NCBI GenBank assembly: GCA_018660835.1 | Contig: JABJJN010000072.1 | Location: 52,634-116,633 of the forward strand | Direction: 5' to 3' | Length of the DNA stretch: 64,000 bases | Origin: Gemmatimonadota bacterium | Lineage (GTDB): Bacteria > Latescibacterota > UBA2968 > UBA8231 | In this document: positions 43,980 through 52,978 of the stretch, in pieces | Position numbering within the stretch: position 1 is the stretch's first letter | Layout of the letters: every line of letters starts with the position of its first letter | Notes under the pieces: generated by a model | Database searches by the model: none | What the model was told of the DNA's origin: nothing | What the model saw: the letters and a program-made list of their open reading frames with translations, nothing else | Position numbers and translations under genes: made by a program

Positions 43980-45140
43980 CTACTTCGCTGCCTGTGTGAG
44001 GGCGCGCACACGGTCGGTCTTTTCCCAAACAAAATCTGCGTCCGCACGTCCGAAGTGCCCGTAGTTAGAGGTCTTACGGTAAATAGGCCGGCGAAGCTTG
44101 AGCTTGCTGATGATTCCCTTCGGCGTCAGGTCGAAGACGACGGGCAGGAGTGCGGCCAGCTCTTCATCTGGTAATTGTCCGGTGCCATAGGTGTCCACGA
44201 AGATCGACACGGGCTCGGAGACACCGATGGCATAGGCCAACTGCACCTGGCAACGATCAGCGAGTTTTGCAGCGACCACATTCTTCGCAACATAGCGAGC
44301 CATGTAGTGGGCGCTGCGATCGACTTTCGTGGGATCTTTCCCCGAGAATGCGCCGCCACCATGAGGACACATCCCGCCATAGGTATCGACGATGATCTTA
44401 CGGCCCGTAAGCCCACAGTCACCATGAGGACCACCGATCACGAATCGACCCGTGGGATTGATGTGGTACACCGTGTCGCGGTCGAGAAGCCGGGCGGGAA
44501 TGACCTTCTTGATCACTTGATTGATCATGTCGCGCTCAATCTGCTTGTGCGACGCTTTCTCGTGATGCTGGGTTGAGATGACGACGGCGGTCACCCGCTT
44601 GGGCTTGCCATCAACATATTCAACCGTGACCTGAGATTTGGCATCCGGTCGCAGATACTTGATCGTGCCGCCCTTGCGCAGTTTTGCCATATGCTGCAAC
44701 AACTTGTGCGCCAACGTGATGGGTAGAGGCATCAATTGTGGTGTCTCACGGCAGGCATAGCCGAACATCATGCCCTGATCGCCGGCCCCCATGTCGGAAT
44801 GCAGGCCCGCAGACTCGGTCACGCCCTGCGATATGTCAGACGATTGCTGGTCAAGCATGACGGATACACCACAAGATCGATAGTCAAACCCCATCTCGGG
44901 GTCGTCGTAGCCGATGTCTTTGATCACGTCACGCACCGTCGCTTGAATGTCGACGAATGACTTCGACGTCACCTCGCCAGCGACGACAACTTGACCCGTC
45001 GTGACCAGCGTTTCGCAAGCGACACGTGAAAATTTGTCACCCGCAAGCATACCGTCGAGTATGGCATCCGAGATTTGATCGGACACCTTGTCCGGGTGGC
45101 CCTCTGAAACGGATTCGGAAGTAAAGAGATAGGAACTCAC
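43980..45140 (-). CDS. metK: S-adenosylmethionine synthase
   Basis: 386 residues starting at GTG 45140. Motifs FTSESVSEGHPDKVSDQISDA, GAGDQGMMFGYA, PDAKSQVT, GGPHGDCGLTGRKI, GGGAFSGKDPTKVDRSA and the C-terminal YRKTSNYGHFGR match MetK throughout. It makes SAM from methionine and ATP in the cytoplasm. It is last in the long dnaX-to-metK array, 71 bases after the nucleotidyltransferase, a larger gap than others in the array, holding a hairpin and direct repeats. Codon and motif use look normal. Confidence 0.98.
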   Translation of the reverse strand: MSSYLFTSESVSEGHPDKVSDQISDAILDGMLAGDKFSRVACETLVTTGQVVVAGEVTSKSFVDIQATVRDVIKDIGYDDPEMGFDYRSCGVSVMLDQQSSDISQGVTESAGLHSDMGAGDQGMMFGYACRETPQLMPLPITLAHKLLQHMAKLRKGGTIKYLRPDAKSQVTVEYVDGKPKRVTAVVISTQHHEKASHKQIERDMINQVIKKVIPARLLDRDTVYHINPTGRFVIGGPHGDCGLTGRKIIVDTYGGMCPHGGGAFSGKDPTKVDRSAHYMARYVAKNVVAAKLADRCQVQLAYAIGVSEPVSIFVDTYGTGQLPDEELAALLPVVFDLTPKGIISKLKLRRPIYRKTSNYGHFGRADADFVWEKTDRVRALTQAAK

Positions 45141-45195
45141 GAAGGAACAACCTCCCTGTCGGGTGGTGGGCTGCCCTTGAAAGGCAGCGATGAAT

Positions 45196-45241
45196 TGATC
45201 TGTAGAAAGATTCAGTTGGTGATCTGTGAAAGATCACCAAC
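45196..45241 (-). promoter_or_regulatory. Direct repeats and hairpin before metK
   Basis: On the plus strand TGATCTGTAGAAAGAT (45196-45211) is repeated as TGATCTGTGAAAGAT (start about 45220). GTTGGTGATCT (45215-45225) and AGATCACCAAC (45231-45241) form a perfect 11-base-pair hairpin that covers the last codons of the upstream gene just before its stop at 45212-45214. A second small hairpin (GCTGCC/GGCAGC) lies closer to metK. It may be an mRNA processing/stability element or a leader; it does not match SAM riboswitch cores I know. Confidence 0.5.
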
Positions 45242-46201
45242 GTTGATGTGATGAGCTCTGCCTGTAACAATCGCTTGAAAACCAATCAGCGATCCTTCGA
45301 GTACGATCTCTTCAACGATCGCCTCTTCGCCAACGATACTGTTGCTTATAATGGCTCGATTCACACGGGCCCCAGCTCCGATAGATACGTGGGGACCGAT
45401 GACTGCATCTGACACCTGCGCTGTCGGGTCGATATGGACGGGAGGAACGACGACAAGATCCTGCCGCGCTGCAGAGGGTGCCAACCTAGACAGTAACGTC
45501 TTATTGGTGGCCAATAGTGCTTCCTGCGTACCGCAATCAAACCAACCGTCCACAGGAAATGTACTCAGTTGCGCGCCAGCGTCGACCATTCGTTGAAAAG
45601 CATCCGTCAGTTGAAACTCGCCTCGCGTCCGTTGATCGGCTTGGATCAGATGATCGAGGCAGTCGAAAAGCATGCCTGAATTCCGTATGTGATTGACACC
45701 GACAATCGCCAGATCCGAAATGTAGTCAGTCGGTTTCTCAACAAGACGTTGGACGACACCTGCCTCCTCAACAACCACTCCGAACCGACCCGGATCGTCG
45801 ACGTGCTGGACGCCGAGTGCGCCGTCGCCCCCGTGTCGCATCACTGTGGGCAGGTCCGCGTGGAAGATTGTGTCACCATAGACAATCAGCATGGGATCTC
45901 CGCCGACGACCTGTCTCGTCAAGGAGATGGCATGACCGAGACCAAGCATCTGCTTTTGTTCGACGAACTCGACACGTGAGTATTCGTCGCGAGATCGTAC
46001 GTAGTCGACGATCCGATCGCCCATGTAACCTACAATGAGGACGATACGCTCGATCTGCAGTGGGGCCAGTTGATCGAGGATATGGCCGATGATCGGCTGG
46101 CCTGCCACTTGCAACAAAGGTTTGGGCCGCGTGTGGGTGTGCGGACGCAGGCGAGCACCGAATCCGGCAACGGGAACCACGGCCCATGTCTCATCAACCA
46201 T
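45212..46201 (-). CDS. NDP-sugar nucleotidyltransferase
   Basis: 329 residues. The N-terminal nucleotidyltransferase core opens AVVPVAGFGARLRPHT with RPKPLLQVAG (G-x-G-x-R and the PKP signature), then YGDT and GVQHVDDPGRFGVV. The C-terminal third holds left-handed-helix repeats (VIGPHVSIGAGARVNRAII). This is glucose-1-phosphate thymidylyltransferase / UTP-glucose-1-phosphate uridylyltransferase-like. It overlaps ptsI by one base. The last residues are encoded by the hairpin that lies before metK. Substrate pairing unknown. Confidence 0.85.
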   Translation of the reverse strand: MVDETWAVVPVAGFGARLRPHTHTRPKPLLQVAGQPIIGHILDQLAPLQIERIVLIVGYMGDRIVDYVRSRDEYSRVEFVEQKQMLGLGHAISLTRQVVGGDPMLIVYGDTIFHADLPTVMRHGGDGALGVQHVDDPGRFGVVVEEAGVVQRLVEKPTDYISDLAIVGVNHIRNSGMLFDCLDHLIQADQRTRGEFQLTDAFQRMVDAGAQLSTFPVDGWFDCGTQEALLATNKTLLSRLAPSAARQDLVVVPPVHIDPTAQVSDAVIGPHVSIGAGARVNRAIISNSIVGEEAIVEEIVLEGSLIGFQAIVTGRAHHINVGDLSQITN

Positions 46202-47976
46202 CAGCGAATATCTCCTTCCGGTCGCCGAGGACGAGCCATGTGTAGTGCCTCTCCGATACGCTCCTGAACAATCTGACGTACTTGGGATCCGGAGGTCAGT
46301 GTGAGTGCCTGTGCAGCCAACTCGACCGCATCGTCCAGGCGGATCGCACGAATGACTTCCTTCAGTTCTGGGATCGCCATGGGACTGACACTCAACTGCA
46401 GAATTCCAAGGCCTATCAGGATGACGGCTGCTTCCGGATCACTGGCCATCTCGCCGCAGATACCGGCTGGGATGTCTGCCGCTTGGGCGCTGTCGGCGAC
46501 CTGCTTGATCAAATGCAGCACGGCAGGATGCAAGGGGTCGTAGAGATTGGCCACGCGCGCAGTCCCCCGATCGACAGCCAGGGTGTATTGAACGAGATCG
46601 TTCGTACCGAGACTGAAGAAGTCGACGTTCTGTGCAAACTGGCGAGCCGTAATCGCCGCCGAGGGCACTTCAATCATGACACCCAGATCACAGTCTGCCC
46701 GGTGTTCGACGCCTGCCGCTGCCAATTCTGCCGCAGCCTCGGCAATGACACCCCGTGCGCGCTCTACCTCATCCAGATTGCTGACCATGGGCAGGAGGAT
46801 ACGGGCCTGACCCGCGACGGCGGCACGTAAGATCGCCTTGATTTGCGCCTTGAACAGGTCGGGCGTATCCAAGCAAATGCGAATTCCTCGCCACCCCAAC
46901 ATGGGATTGGCTTCAGGCAGCGAGTCGATGGAATGACTCAGTTTGTCGCCACCGAGATCAAGCGTCCTGATCACGACAGGTTGAGGCGCCATGGCCTCAA
47001 CAATCGTCCGATATGCTTCGTACTGTTGCTGTTCGTCTGGGAGCCGTTGCCCCAGATACAGAAACTCCGTGCGACACATGCCGACGCCTTCGGCGCCATT
47101 GCTGATCGCAAGGTCAATTTCCTGTGGTAGGTCTATGTTGGCGCACAGTTGGATCTTGACATCATCAACCGTGACGGAAGGCAGACTACGCCTCTCGCTC
47201 AACTCCCGCTCTCGACGAAGCTGTCGACGCCTCTCGCTGCGGAAGTATCTCAAGACGGGGGCTGGCGGCAAGGCGTGAACGACACCCTCTTCACCATCGA
47301 CGATCACCCGGCTGCCCGACTTGATTCGGCGAGACGCGCTTTCAGTGCCAACGACGGTAGGAAGGCCAAGTGATCGTGCGATGATACTGGTATGGGACGT
47401 CGCCCCGCCTACGTCGATCACTAGTCCCATGACCAAGCGGCGCCCCAACTGTGCCACTTCGGACGGCATAAGATCGCGGGCGATAATGATGGTGTTGCTG
47501 CGCAGCGTTTGTAGGCCAGACAGAGCCCCGCCGGACAACTGAGTCAAGACCTGTTGTTCGATGTCTCTCAGATCTCCGACGCGCGCACGTAGATACTCGT
47601 TGTCTATCTGTTCAAACTTTGCACACAGCCCAGCCATGATTTCGGCGAAGGCTCGCTCCGCCGTCCACAGTCGTTCGGAAATGATGTCCAGTGTGCGATC
47701 GCGTACTTCGACATCGGCGAGCATCGCCAATTGTGCCTCGAAGATCTGCGCCAAATCTGGCCCATGTTCGATGTCGACCCGATCTCGAGTACGACGAACT
47801 GATTCGGCGACGGATACAAGGGCATCCGTAAAACGAGTACGCTCTGCCTCCACGCGTGCAGATGCAACCCGCCTCTGTGGCACGCTTGGGCGGACCTCTG
47901 CGTGGGTAAAGGCCTTGCCAATGGCAATACCAGGTGAAGCGGCCACGCCCGTGTATCTGTGATACGAGGGGTTCAT
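46201..47976 (-). CDS. ptsI: PTS enzyme I (PEP-protein phosphotransferase)
   Basis: 591 residues. Active-site His195 in GGATSHTSIIARSLGLP; downstream FLYLGQRLPDEQQQYEAY, RTLDLGGDK and FFSLGTNDLVQYTLAVDR match the PEP-binding barrel. It transfers phosphate from PEP to HPr. It overlaps the nucleotidyltransferase by one base and lies 5 bases after ptsH. No EII gene exists in the window, so it may feed a regulatory phosphorelay or distant permeases. Confidence 0.95.
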   Translation of the reverse strand: MNPSYHRYTGVAASPGIAIGKAFTHAEVRPSVPQRRVASARVEAERTRFTDALVSVAESVRRTRDRVDIEHGPDLAQIFEAQLAMLADVEVRDRTLDIISERLWTAERAFAEIMAGLCAKFEQIDNEYLRARVGDLRDIEQQVLTQLSGGALSGLQTLRSNTIIIARDLMPSEVAQLGRRLVMGLVIDVGGATSHTSIIARSLGLPTVVGTESASRRIKSGSRVIVDGEEGVVHALPPAPVLRYFRSERRRQLRRERELSERRSLPSVTVDDVKIQLCANIDLPQEIDLAISNGAEGVGMCRTEFLYLGQRLPDEQQQYEAYRTIVEAMAPQPVVIRTLDLGGDKLSHSIDSLPEANPMLGWRGIRICLDTPDLFKAQIKAILRAAVAGQARILLPMVSNLDEVERARGVIAEAAAELAAAGVEHRADCDLGVMIEVPSAAITARQFAQNVDFFSLGTNDLVQYTLAVDRGTARVANLYDPLHPAVLHLIKQVADSAQAADIPAGICGEMASDPEAAVILIGLGILQLSVSPMAIPELKEVIRAIRLDDAVELAAQALTLTSGSQVRQIVQERIGEALHMARPRRPEGDIR

Positions 47977-47981
47977 GCGCT

Positions 47982-48254
47982 TCAGATCTTGTCCTCGAAG
48001 TCGCTGGCAAGTAGCTCCGCCAGCCGTTCAACGGCCTGCTGCGCATCGGACCCTTCCGCTTCAACCAGGACCTCGGCTCCCTGCTCGGCTGCCAGCATCA
48101 TTACACCCATAATCGACTTTCCATTCACGCGGCTTACATCGCCCTTCGACAGAAAGATATCTGCGTCGAATCTTGCCGCCGCCTGCACAAACACCGTGGC
48201 TGGCCGTGCGTGAATTCCGAGTCGATTTGTCACAACAACCGCTTTCTCAATCAT
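47982..48254 (-). CDS. ptsH: HPr phosphocarrier protein
   Basis: 90 residues, normal HPr length. His15 in GIHARPA is the phospho-acceptor for enzyme I; the Ser46-type site is present as KSIMGVMMLA (Ser47). The serine site suggests regulation by an HPr kinase/phosphatase elsewhere. It overlaps the PHP-phosphatase gene by 4 bases and precedes ptsI by 5 bases. Confidence 0.97.
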   Translation of the reverse strand: MIEKAVVVTNRLGIHARPATVFVQAAARFDADIFLSKGDVSRVNGKSIMGVMMLAAEQGAEVLVEAEGSDAQQAVERLAELLASDFEDKI

Positions 48255-49069
48255 CCTTCATCCTCTGGGGCTGCGAACGAGGCAAGACGTCGCTGGATCC
48301 ATTGTCCAAAACCACTCCCACGCCGCGACGGCACGGGACGATAGGGTTCGATCTGCTCACCCGACATGACGCACGTCGGATTCTCCACGAGGAGCTGATA
48401 TGTCCGAGCACTTCCAACCAATGCAACAAGGCGCTCGCTGGCGACGCGGACGGACATTGGGCGCTTGGTGAGATCATGTCCATCACTCGAGACGAAGTCC
48501 GCCCAGCCTCGCTCAATCAACAGCTGAGCCGTCGCCATCGCCCGCCGTCCGAACTGTCCTACAAGACTGCCCGCATTCACCTGCAATAGAAGATCCTGAT
48601 CGTACAAGCGTTGGATTCTCTCCGGATTGCGCGCCAGTTCGCGATGCCGTTCCGGGTGTGCCAGAATCGGACGCCATCCCGCTGTACGCAAGGCAAAGAA
48701 GGCCTGCTCGAGGCCGGGGGACAGAGGTCCTGGCGGTAGATCGACCAGCACATGAGACCCACCAGCCAGACGCGCTGCTGGATCCATTGCAACCCGCTCA
48801 AGACCAAAACGAAACCCCACTTCCACACCTAGATGCAGACTGATTGGCAAGCCGGCGGCAGCAACCGCCGAAACGAGTTCGGCGAACACTTGCTCGTGCA
48901 AACGCAGTTGGTCAGGCTCGTGGTTGGCTTGATAGTGGGGCGTCAGTACAACCTGTTGGAGCCCTTCCTCTGCAGCATTGCGCAGCATCGCCAGAGATGT
49001 CTCAATGTCTGCCGCTCCATCGTCAACCCCCGGCAGAGCATGGCAGTGAATATCTACCCAACCGTCCAC
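48251..49069 (-). CDS. CpsB/CapC-family PHP-domain phosphatase
   Basis: 272 residues. PHP motifs DIHCHALPGVDDG, LTPHY, LAHPERH and SSDGHDL provide the metal-binding His/Asp set of the CpsB/YwqE tyrosine-phosphatase family, which dephosphorylates BY-kinases in exopolysaccharide synthesis. No cognate kinase is close. It overlaps HPr by 4 bases and GGGP synthase by 1 base. A role on phosphohistidine or sugar-phosphate substrates is also possible in this PTS context. Confidence 0.88.
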   Translation of the reverse strand: MDGWVDIHCHALPGVDDGAADIETSLAMLRNAAEEGLQQVVLTPHYQANHEPDQLRLHEQVFAELVSAVAAAGLPISLHLGVEVGFRFGLERVAMDPAARLAGGSHVLVDLPPGPLSPGLEQAFFALRTAGWRPILAHPERHRELARNPERIQRLYDQDLLLQVNAGSLVGQFGRRAMATAQLLIERGWADFVSSDGHDLTKRPMSVRVASERLVALVGSARTYQLLVENPTCVMSGEQIEPYRPVPSRRGSGFGQWIQRRLASFAAPEDEG

Positions 49070-49827
49070 TACGCCCGTTGTGATCGACTGCCGATGTGCA
49101 CTGCGTCGCTGATCTCGCGCAGACGGCCAGGATCATCTTCCACGGTCGTGCCTGTGACGATGAAAGACGCTCCCGCCTCGACTTTTTCCCGTGCAGTTTC
49201 TGCATCCCGAACTCCACCACCCACGATGACCGGAATGTCGACGTAGTCGGCCACTGCCTTGACCATGCTGGTAGGCACGGACTGGGCCGCGCCACTGCCC
49301 GTTTCAAGGTAAACCAGACGCATCCCCAGGTATTGCGCTGCCAAGGCGTGGGCCATCGCGATATCAGGTTTCGCCCGGGGAATAGGTCGTGTGGTACTCA
49401 TGTATTCAGTCGATGTCAGGGTCCCTGACTCAATCAACAAATACGCTGTAGAAATAACCTCGACACCGTATTCCTTGAGGACAGGGGCCGCCCTGACCTG
49501 CTGACCAATGAGCAGCTCCGGGTTGCGGCCACTGAGCATGGACAGAAAGAGAATCGCATCCGCCTTTGGTACGACTTGGCCTGCATCCCCCGGAAAGGAA
49601 ATGACAGGGATGTCAACGATCTCGTGAAGACGATCGAATAGGGCGGCATTTCGTGTGGCGGAGAGCATGAGGCTCGTACCGACCAGAATCGCATCTGCTC
49701 CTGCCTCGGCGCAGGCCTGGGCACGCTGGCTGAGCTCGTCGATCGATAGACGATCCGGATCGAGCAACGTCAGGTATCCTGCACCTCGGCGGTCTCTTAC
49801 TGCCATCAATTGATCGAAGGTCGTCAT
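49069..49827 (-). CDS. Geranylgeranylglyceryl-phosphate synthase family protein (GGGPS/PcrB)
   Basis: 252 residues, TIM-barrel prenyltransferase family. YLTLLDPDR at the N-terminus, GADAILVGTSLMLS, ISFPGDAGQVVPKADAI, RLVYLETGSGA, and the phosphate site IPVIVGGGVRDAETA with GTTVEDD match. The family condenses glycerol-1-phosphate with an isoprenyl diphosphate (C20 in archaea and some bacteria; C35 in Bacillus). Its chain length is not decidable here. A glycerol-1-phosphate dehydrogenase is not in the window. It is 11 bases after alaS and overlaps the PHP gene by one base. Confidence 0.9.
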   Translation of the reverse strand: MTTFDQLMAVRDRRGAGYLTLLDPDRLSIDELSQRAQACAEAGADAILVGTSLMLSATRNAALFDRLHEIVDIPVISFPGDAGQVVPKADAILFLSMLSGRNPELLIGQQVRAAPVLKEYGVEVISTAYLLIESGTLTSTEYMSTTRPIPRAKPDIAMAHALAAQYLGMRLVYLETGSGAAQSVPTSMVKAVADYVDIPVIVGGGVRDAETAREKVEAGASFIVTGTTVEDDPGRLREISDAVHIGSRSQRA

Positions 49828-49838
49828 GGACTGACCTG

Positions 49839-52454
49839 TCAGGTTCCTAGCAGTTGTTTGAGGATATCAGGCGCTGCGGCGAGAGCTGCGTCGATCAACG
49901 CTGGATCTTTTCCACCCGCCTGGGCCATGTGTGGTTTTCCGCCACCTGAGCCGCCTGCAAGTTGAGCCACACCTTTCACAACGTCACCTGCTTTCAGGGC
50001 GCGCTCCTTGATCAGATCGTCTGTAACGACGACGATGAAAGACACTTTGCCCTGCACTTGCCCACCGAGCACTGCGACACCACTGCCAAGACGCTCACGC
50101 AATCCGTCTGCCGTGGTTCGCAGACTGGCCACATCATCCACGTCTACACGCGCAGAGACAAGGCGCAGACCATCGATCTCAACGGCCTGGTCAAGCAGAT
50201 CCCCGGCGCTGTCCGTCGCCGCCTGTCGACGTGCGTCTGTGAGTGCTTTTTCGAGTTCACGATTCCGCTCGAGAAGCTGACGGACATTTTGTGGCACATT
50301 CTCAGGGGTCGTGTTGAGAATCTGGCTCAGGTCGGCCAGTTGCTCCCTGTTGCGTCGAGCCGACACGGAAGCAGGTCGCCCCCCTGTCGCCTCCACTCTC
50401 CGAGTTCCGGCGGCGATGCCCCCCTCCGAGGTCAGCTCAAATGCTCCGATCTGACCGGTATGAGTCACATGGGTGCCACCACACAATTCGAGACTGAAGT
50501 CAGCGATCCGCACGACGCGGACGCGCTCACCATACTTCTCTCCGAAGAGTGCTCTTGCACCGAGTTCCTTGGCCTTGGCCAGATCTTCGTCAAATGTCTC
50601 GATCTCCAGATCCGAACGAATCGCATCATTGACGATGTCTTCGACATGCCGCATCTGCGCCGGCTCTACTGCAGAAAAATGCGAGAAGTCAAAACGCAGT
50701 CGTTCAGGACTGACCAACGAACCCATTTGGTCGACATGGTCACCGAGCGTCTGACGCAGTGCCTCATGCACCAAGTGCGTCGCTGTGTGATGCCGCGCCG
50801 ACGCCTGGCGGAGTTCGTCATCGACCTGCGCCGTTGCCTGCACTCCAGCTGACGGCATGTCTCCCTCTTCAAGACGCCCCACGTGGACGATACCGCCGCG
50901 CCCCTTCACCGTTGTGTCGATACGGATGAGAAAGTCCTCTCCCTGTATCAGTCCCCCGTCGCCGGTTTGCCCGCCAGACTCTGCGTAGAACGGCGTCTCC
51001 TCCAACACGACGCGTACGTCGTCACCGGTCACCTCCACATGTGCAATGGGGCTCTTGGCCTGCAACTGGGTATAGCCGACAAATCTTGAGTGCTCCCCTG
51101 CAATGACATCGTCGACCCCCTCGGACGCCTGAAATCGACTTCCCGTGGCGGCGCGAGCGCGCTGACGCTGCTGTTCCAGAGCTTCTTCGAAACCCTCCGT
51201 GTCGACGGCGAGGTTTCTCTCTCTCGCCATCAACTGCGTCAGATCGAGAGGAAATCCGAAGGTGTCGTACAATTGGAATGCGTCCGCGCCGCTGACATCT
51301 CCTTTGGCAGCAATACGCTCAAAGATATCGAGCCCCCGATCCAGGGTATTGCCAAAGGACTCTTCTTCGGCCTGCATCACCTGGGCAACGTGGGTGGCTT
51401 TGGCAGTCAGCTCTGGAAATACGTGTCCCATCGATGCGGCAACTTGGTCTACCAGCCGATACATGAAGGGCTCGTGCTCCCCCAGTTGGCGACCGAATCT
51501 CGACGCCCGACGCAGGAGCCTTCGCAGGACATAGCCGCGTCCTTCGTTCGATGGCATCGCGCCATCTGCTATGGCGAAACTCAGCGCCCGTACGTGGTCG
51601 GCGACAACTCGTGACGCGGTCTGTCCCTTGCCATCGACATCACCACCGGTGAGATCGCCAATTCGTTCGATCAGCGGTCGGAAGATATCTGTGTCATAGT
51701 TGTTGTCCTTCTGCTGCAAAAGACTACAAATGCGCTCGAAACCCATGCCTGTGTCTACGTGCTTGGCAGGCAAGGGGTGTAGCTTGCCGGTCTCATCGCG
51801 ATTGTATTGGATGAAAACGAGATTCCACACCTCGACGAATTCGGGTCCATCCAGCAGAAAGAGGTCTCTCGATTGCTGTTCCAGATCGTCGCCGAGGTAG
51901 TAGTGAATCTCCGAGCAAGGTCCACAGGGCCCCGTCGCACCCATCTCCCAGAAATTGTCCTTTGCCGGCAAGCGTATCACGCGACCTGGAAGCAGGTCTG
52001 TCATCTCTTGCCAGAGAGATTCCGCTTCTACATCAGGATCAACACCCTCGGCTTCGCTGCCCTCGTAGACCGTGGCCCACAGCCGCTCTTTCTCGAGACC
52101 GAATTGCTGCGTCACCAACTCCCAGCCCCACTCGATCGCTTCGCGCTTGAAGTAGTCACCGAATGACCAGTTGCCGAGCATCTCGAAAAAGGTGTGGTGC
52201 CAAGGACTGACGCCCACTTCCTCCAGGTCGTTGTGTTTGCCCGAGACGCGGATACACTTCTGCGTGTCAACGGCACGTGTGTAGGGTCGCGAGCCCAGAC
52301 CCAGAAAGACGTCCTTGAACTGATTCATCCCTGCATTTGTGAAATACAAGGTTGGGTCGTCCTGTGGAGCGACGGGGGCACTGGGCACCCTGGTGTGTCC
52401 CTTGCCTTCGAAGAAGGTCAAGAAGGTCTCGCGTATTTGGTTCGATGTCATCAT
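49839..52454 (-). CDS. alaS: Alanyl-tRNA synthetase
   Basis: 871 residues, full-length. The catalytic core has FFEGKGHTRVPSAPV, FTNAGMNQFKDVFLG and HHTFFEMLGNWSFGDYFK; the editing domain has HHTATHLVHEAL with the His-x-x-x-His and CGGTHVTHT; the C-Ala domain ends GGSGGGKPHMAQAGG. It charges tRNA-Ala with alanine. It is 4 bases overlapped by recX upstream and is followed by GGGP synthase. tRNA-Ala(CGC) lies 5.5 kb away in the same array. Confidence 0.98.
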   Translation of the reverse strand: MMTSNQIRETFLTFFEGKGHTRVPSAPVAPQDDPTLYFTNAGMNQFKDVFLGLGSRPYTRAVDTQKCIRVSGKHNDLEEVGVSPWHHTFFEMLGNWSFGDYFKREAIEWGWELVTQQFGLEKERLWATVYEGSEAEGVDPDVEAESLWQEMTDLLPGRVIRLPAKDNFWEMGATGPCGPCSEIHYYLGDDLEQQSRDLFLLDGPEFVEVWNLVFIQYNRDETGKLHPLPAKHVDTGMGFERICSLLQQKDNNYDTDIFRPLIERIGDLTGGDVDGKGQTASRVVADHVRALSFAIADGAMPSNEGRGYVLRRLLRRASRFGRQLGEHEPFMYRLVDQVAASMGHVFPELTAKATHVAQVMQAEEESFGNTLDRGLDIFERIAAKGDVSGADAFQLYDTFGFPLDLTQLMARERNLAVDTEGFEEALEQQRQRARAATGSRFQASEGVDDVIAGEHSRFVGYTQLQAKSPIAHVEVTGDDVRVVLEETPFYAESGGQTGDGGLIQGEDFLIRIDTTVKGRGGIVHVGRLEEGDMPSAGVQATAQVDDELRQASARHHTATHLVHEALRQTLGDHVDQMGSLVSPERLRFDFSHFSAVEPAQMRHVEDIVNDAIRSDLEIETFDEDLAKAKELGARALFGEKYGERVRVVRIADFSLELCGGTHVTHTGQIGAFELTSEGGIAAGTRRVEATGGRPASVSARRNREQLADLSQILNTTPENVPQNVRQLLERNRELEKALTDARRQAATDSAGDLLDQAVEIDGLRLVSARVDVDDVASLRTTADGLRERLGSGVAVLGGQVQGKVSFIVVVTDDLIKERALKAGDVVKGVAQLAGGSGGGKPHMAQAGGKDPALIDAALAAAPDILKQLLGT

Positions 52455-52978
52455 GGCGCGGTCGTTTCTTCTGATTCTGCCAGGGCACGCTCCACAGCTG
52501 CCCCTGCTGTATCTGGGTCGAAACCTCGTCTTGCCAGCAGTCCATACATGCGCCGTCGCGCAGCATCCGGCTCGAGCTTGCTGTATTTGTGCAGAACCCG
52601 TGTCAGCACACGATCTGCTGCATCGCCCGTGCCGATGTCGTCCTCAAACTCAGCCAGCACCTGCTCGGCAACGGACCGCTCTATGCCTTTCTTGCACAGA
52701 TCCTGAATCAGCTTGATCCGGCCCTCTGGACGGCGCTCGAGTCGGCCACCCACCCATCGACGAACGAAAGCGTGGTCATCGAGTAGGCCACTTCGGCGAA
52801 GGTCCTCAACAACCACGCTGATCGCATCCTGTGGGCATTTACGACGCACAAGACGCTCCCCCATTTCACGTACTGTCCAGTCGTGAACAGCGAGTAGATC
52901 CAAGGCAATTCGTCGGGTCTTCTTGACATCCTCGCTCACAACAAGGCTCCGATCTTCAGTCAGTTGACTCGGTGTCAT
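52451..52978 (-). CDS. recX: Regulatory protein RecX
   Basis: 175 residues. Three-helix RecX repeats are visible: ALDLLAVHDWTVREMGERLV, DDHAFVRRWVGGRL and RRRMYGLLARRGFD. RecX binds and caps the RecA filament. It overlaps the recA 3' end by 23 bases (out of frame) and alaS by 4 bases, consistent with a recA-recX operon with limited coupling. Confidence 0.9.
   Translation of the reverse strand: MTPSQLTEDRSLVVSEDVKKTRRIALDLLAVHDWTVREMGERLVRRKCPQDAISVVVEDLRRSGLLDDHAFVRRWVGGRLERRPEGRIKLIQDLCKKGIERSVAEQVLAEFEDDIGTGDAADRVLTRVLHKYSKLEPDAARRRMYGLLARRGFDPDTAGAAVERALAESEETTAP

Noticed and set aside
45141..45211. SAM riboswitch before metK
   Set aside because: The leader is only 71 bases and I see none of the conserved SAM-I, SAM-II or SAM/SAH cores; only repeats and small hairpins.
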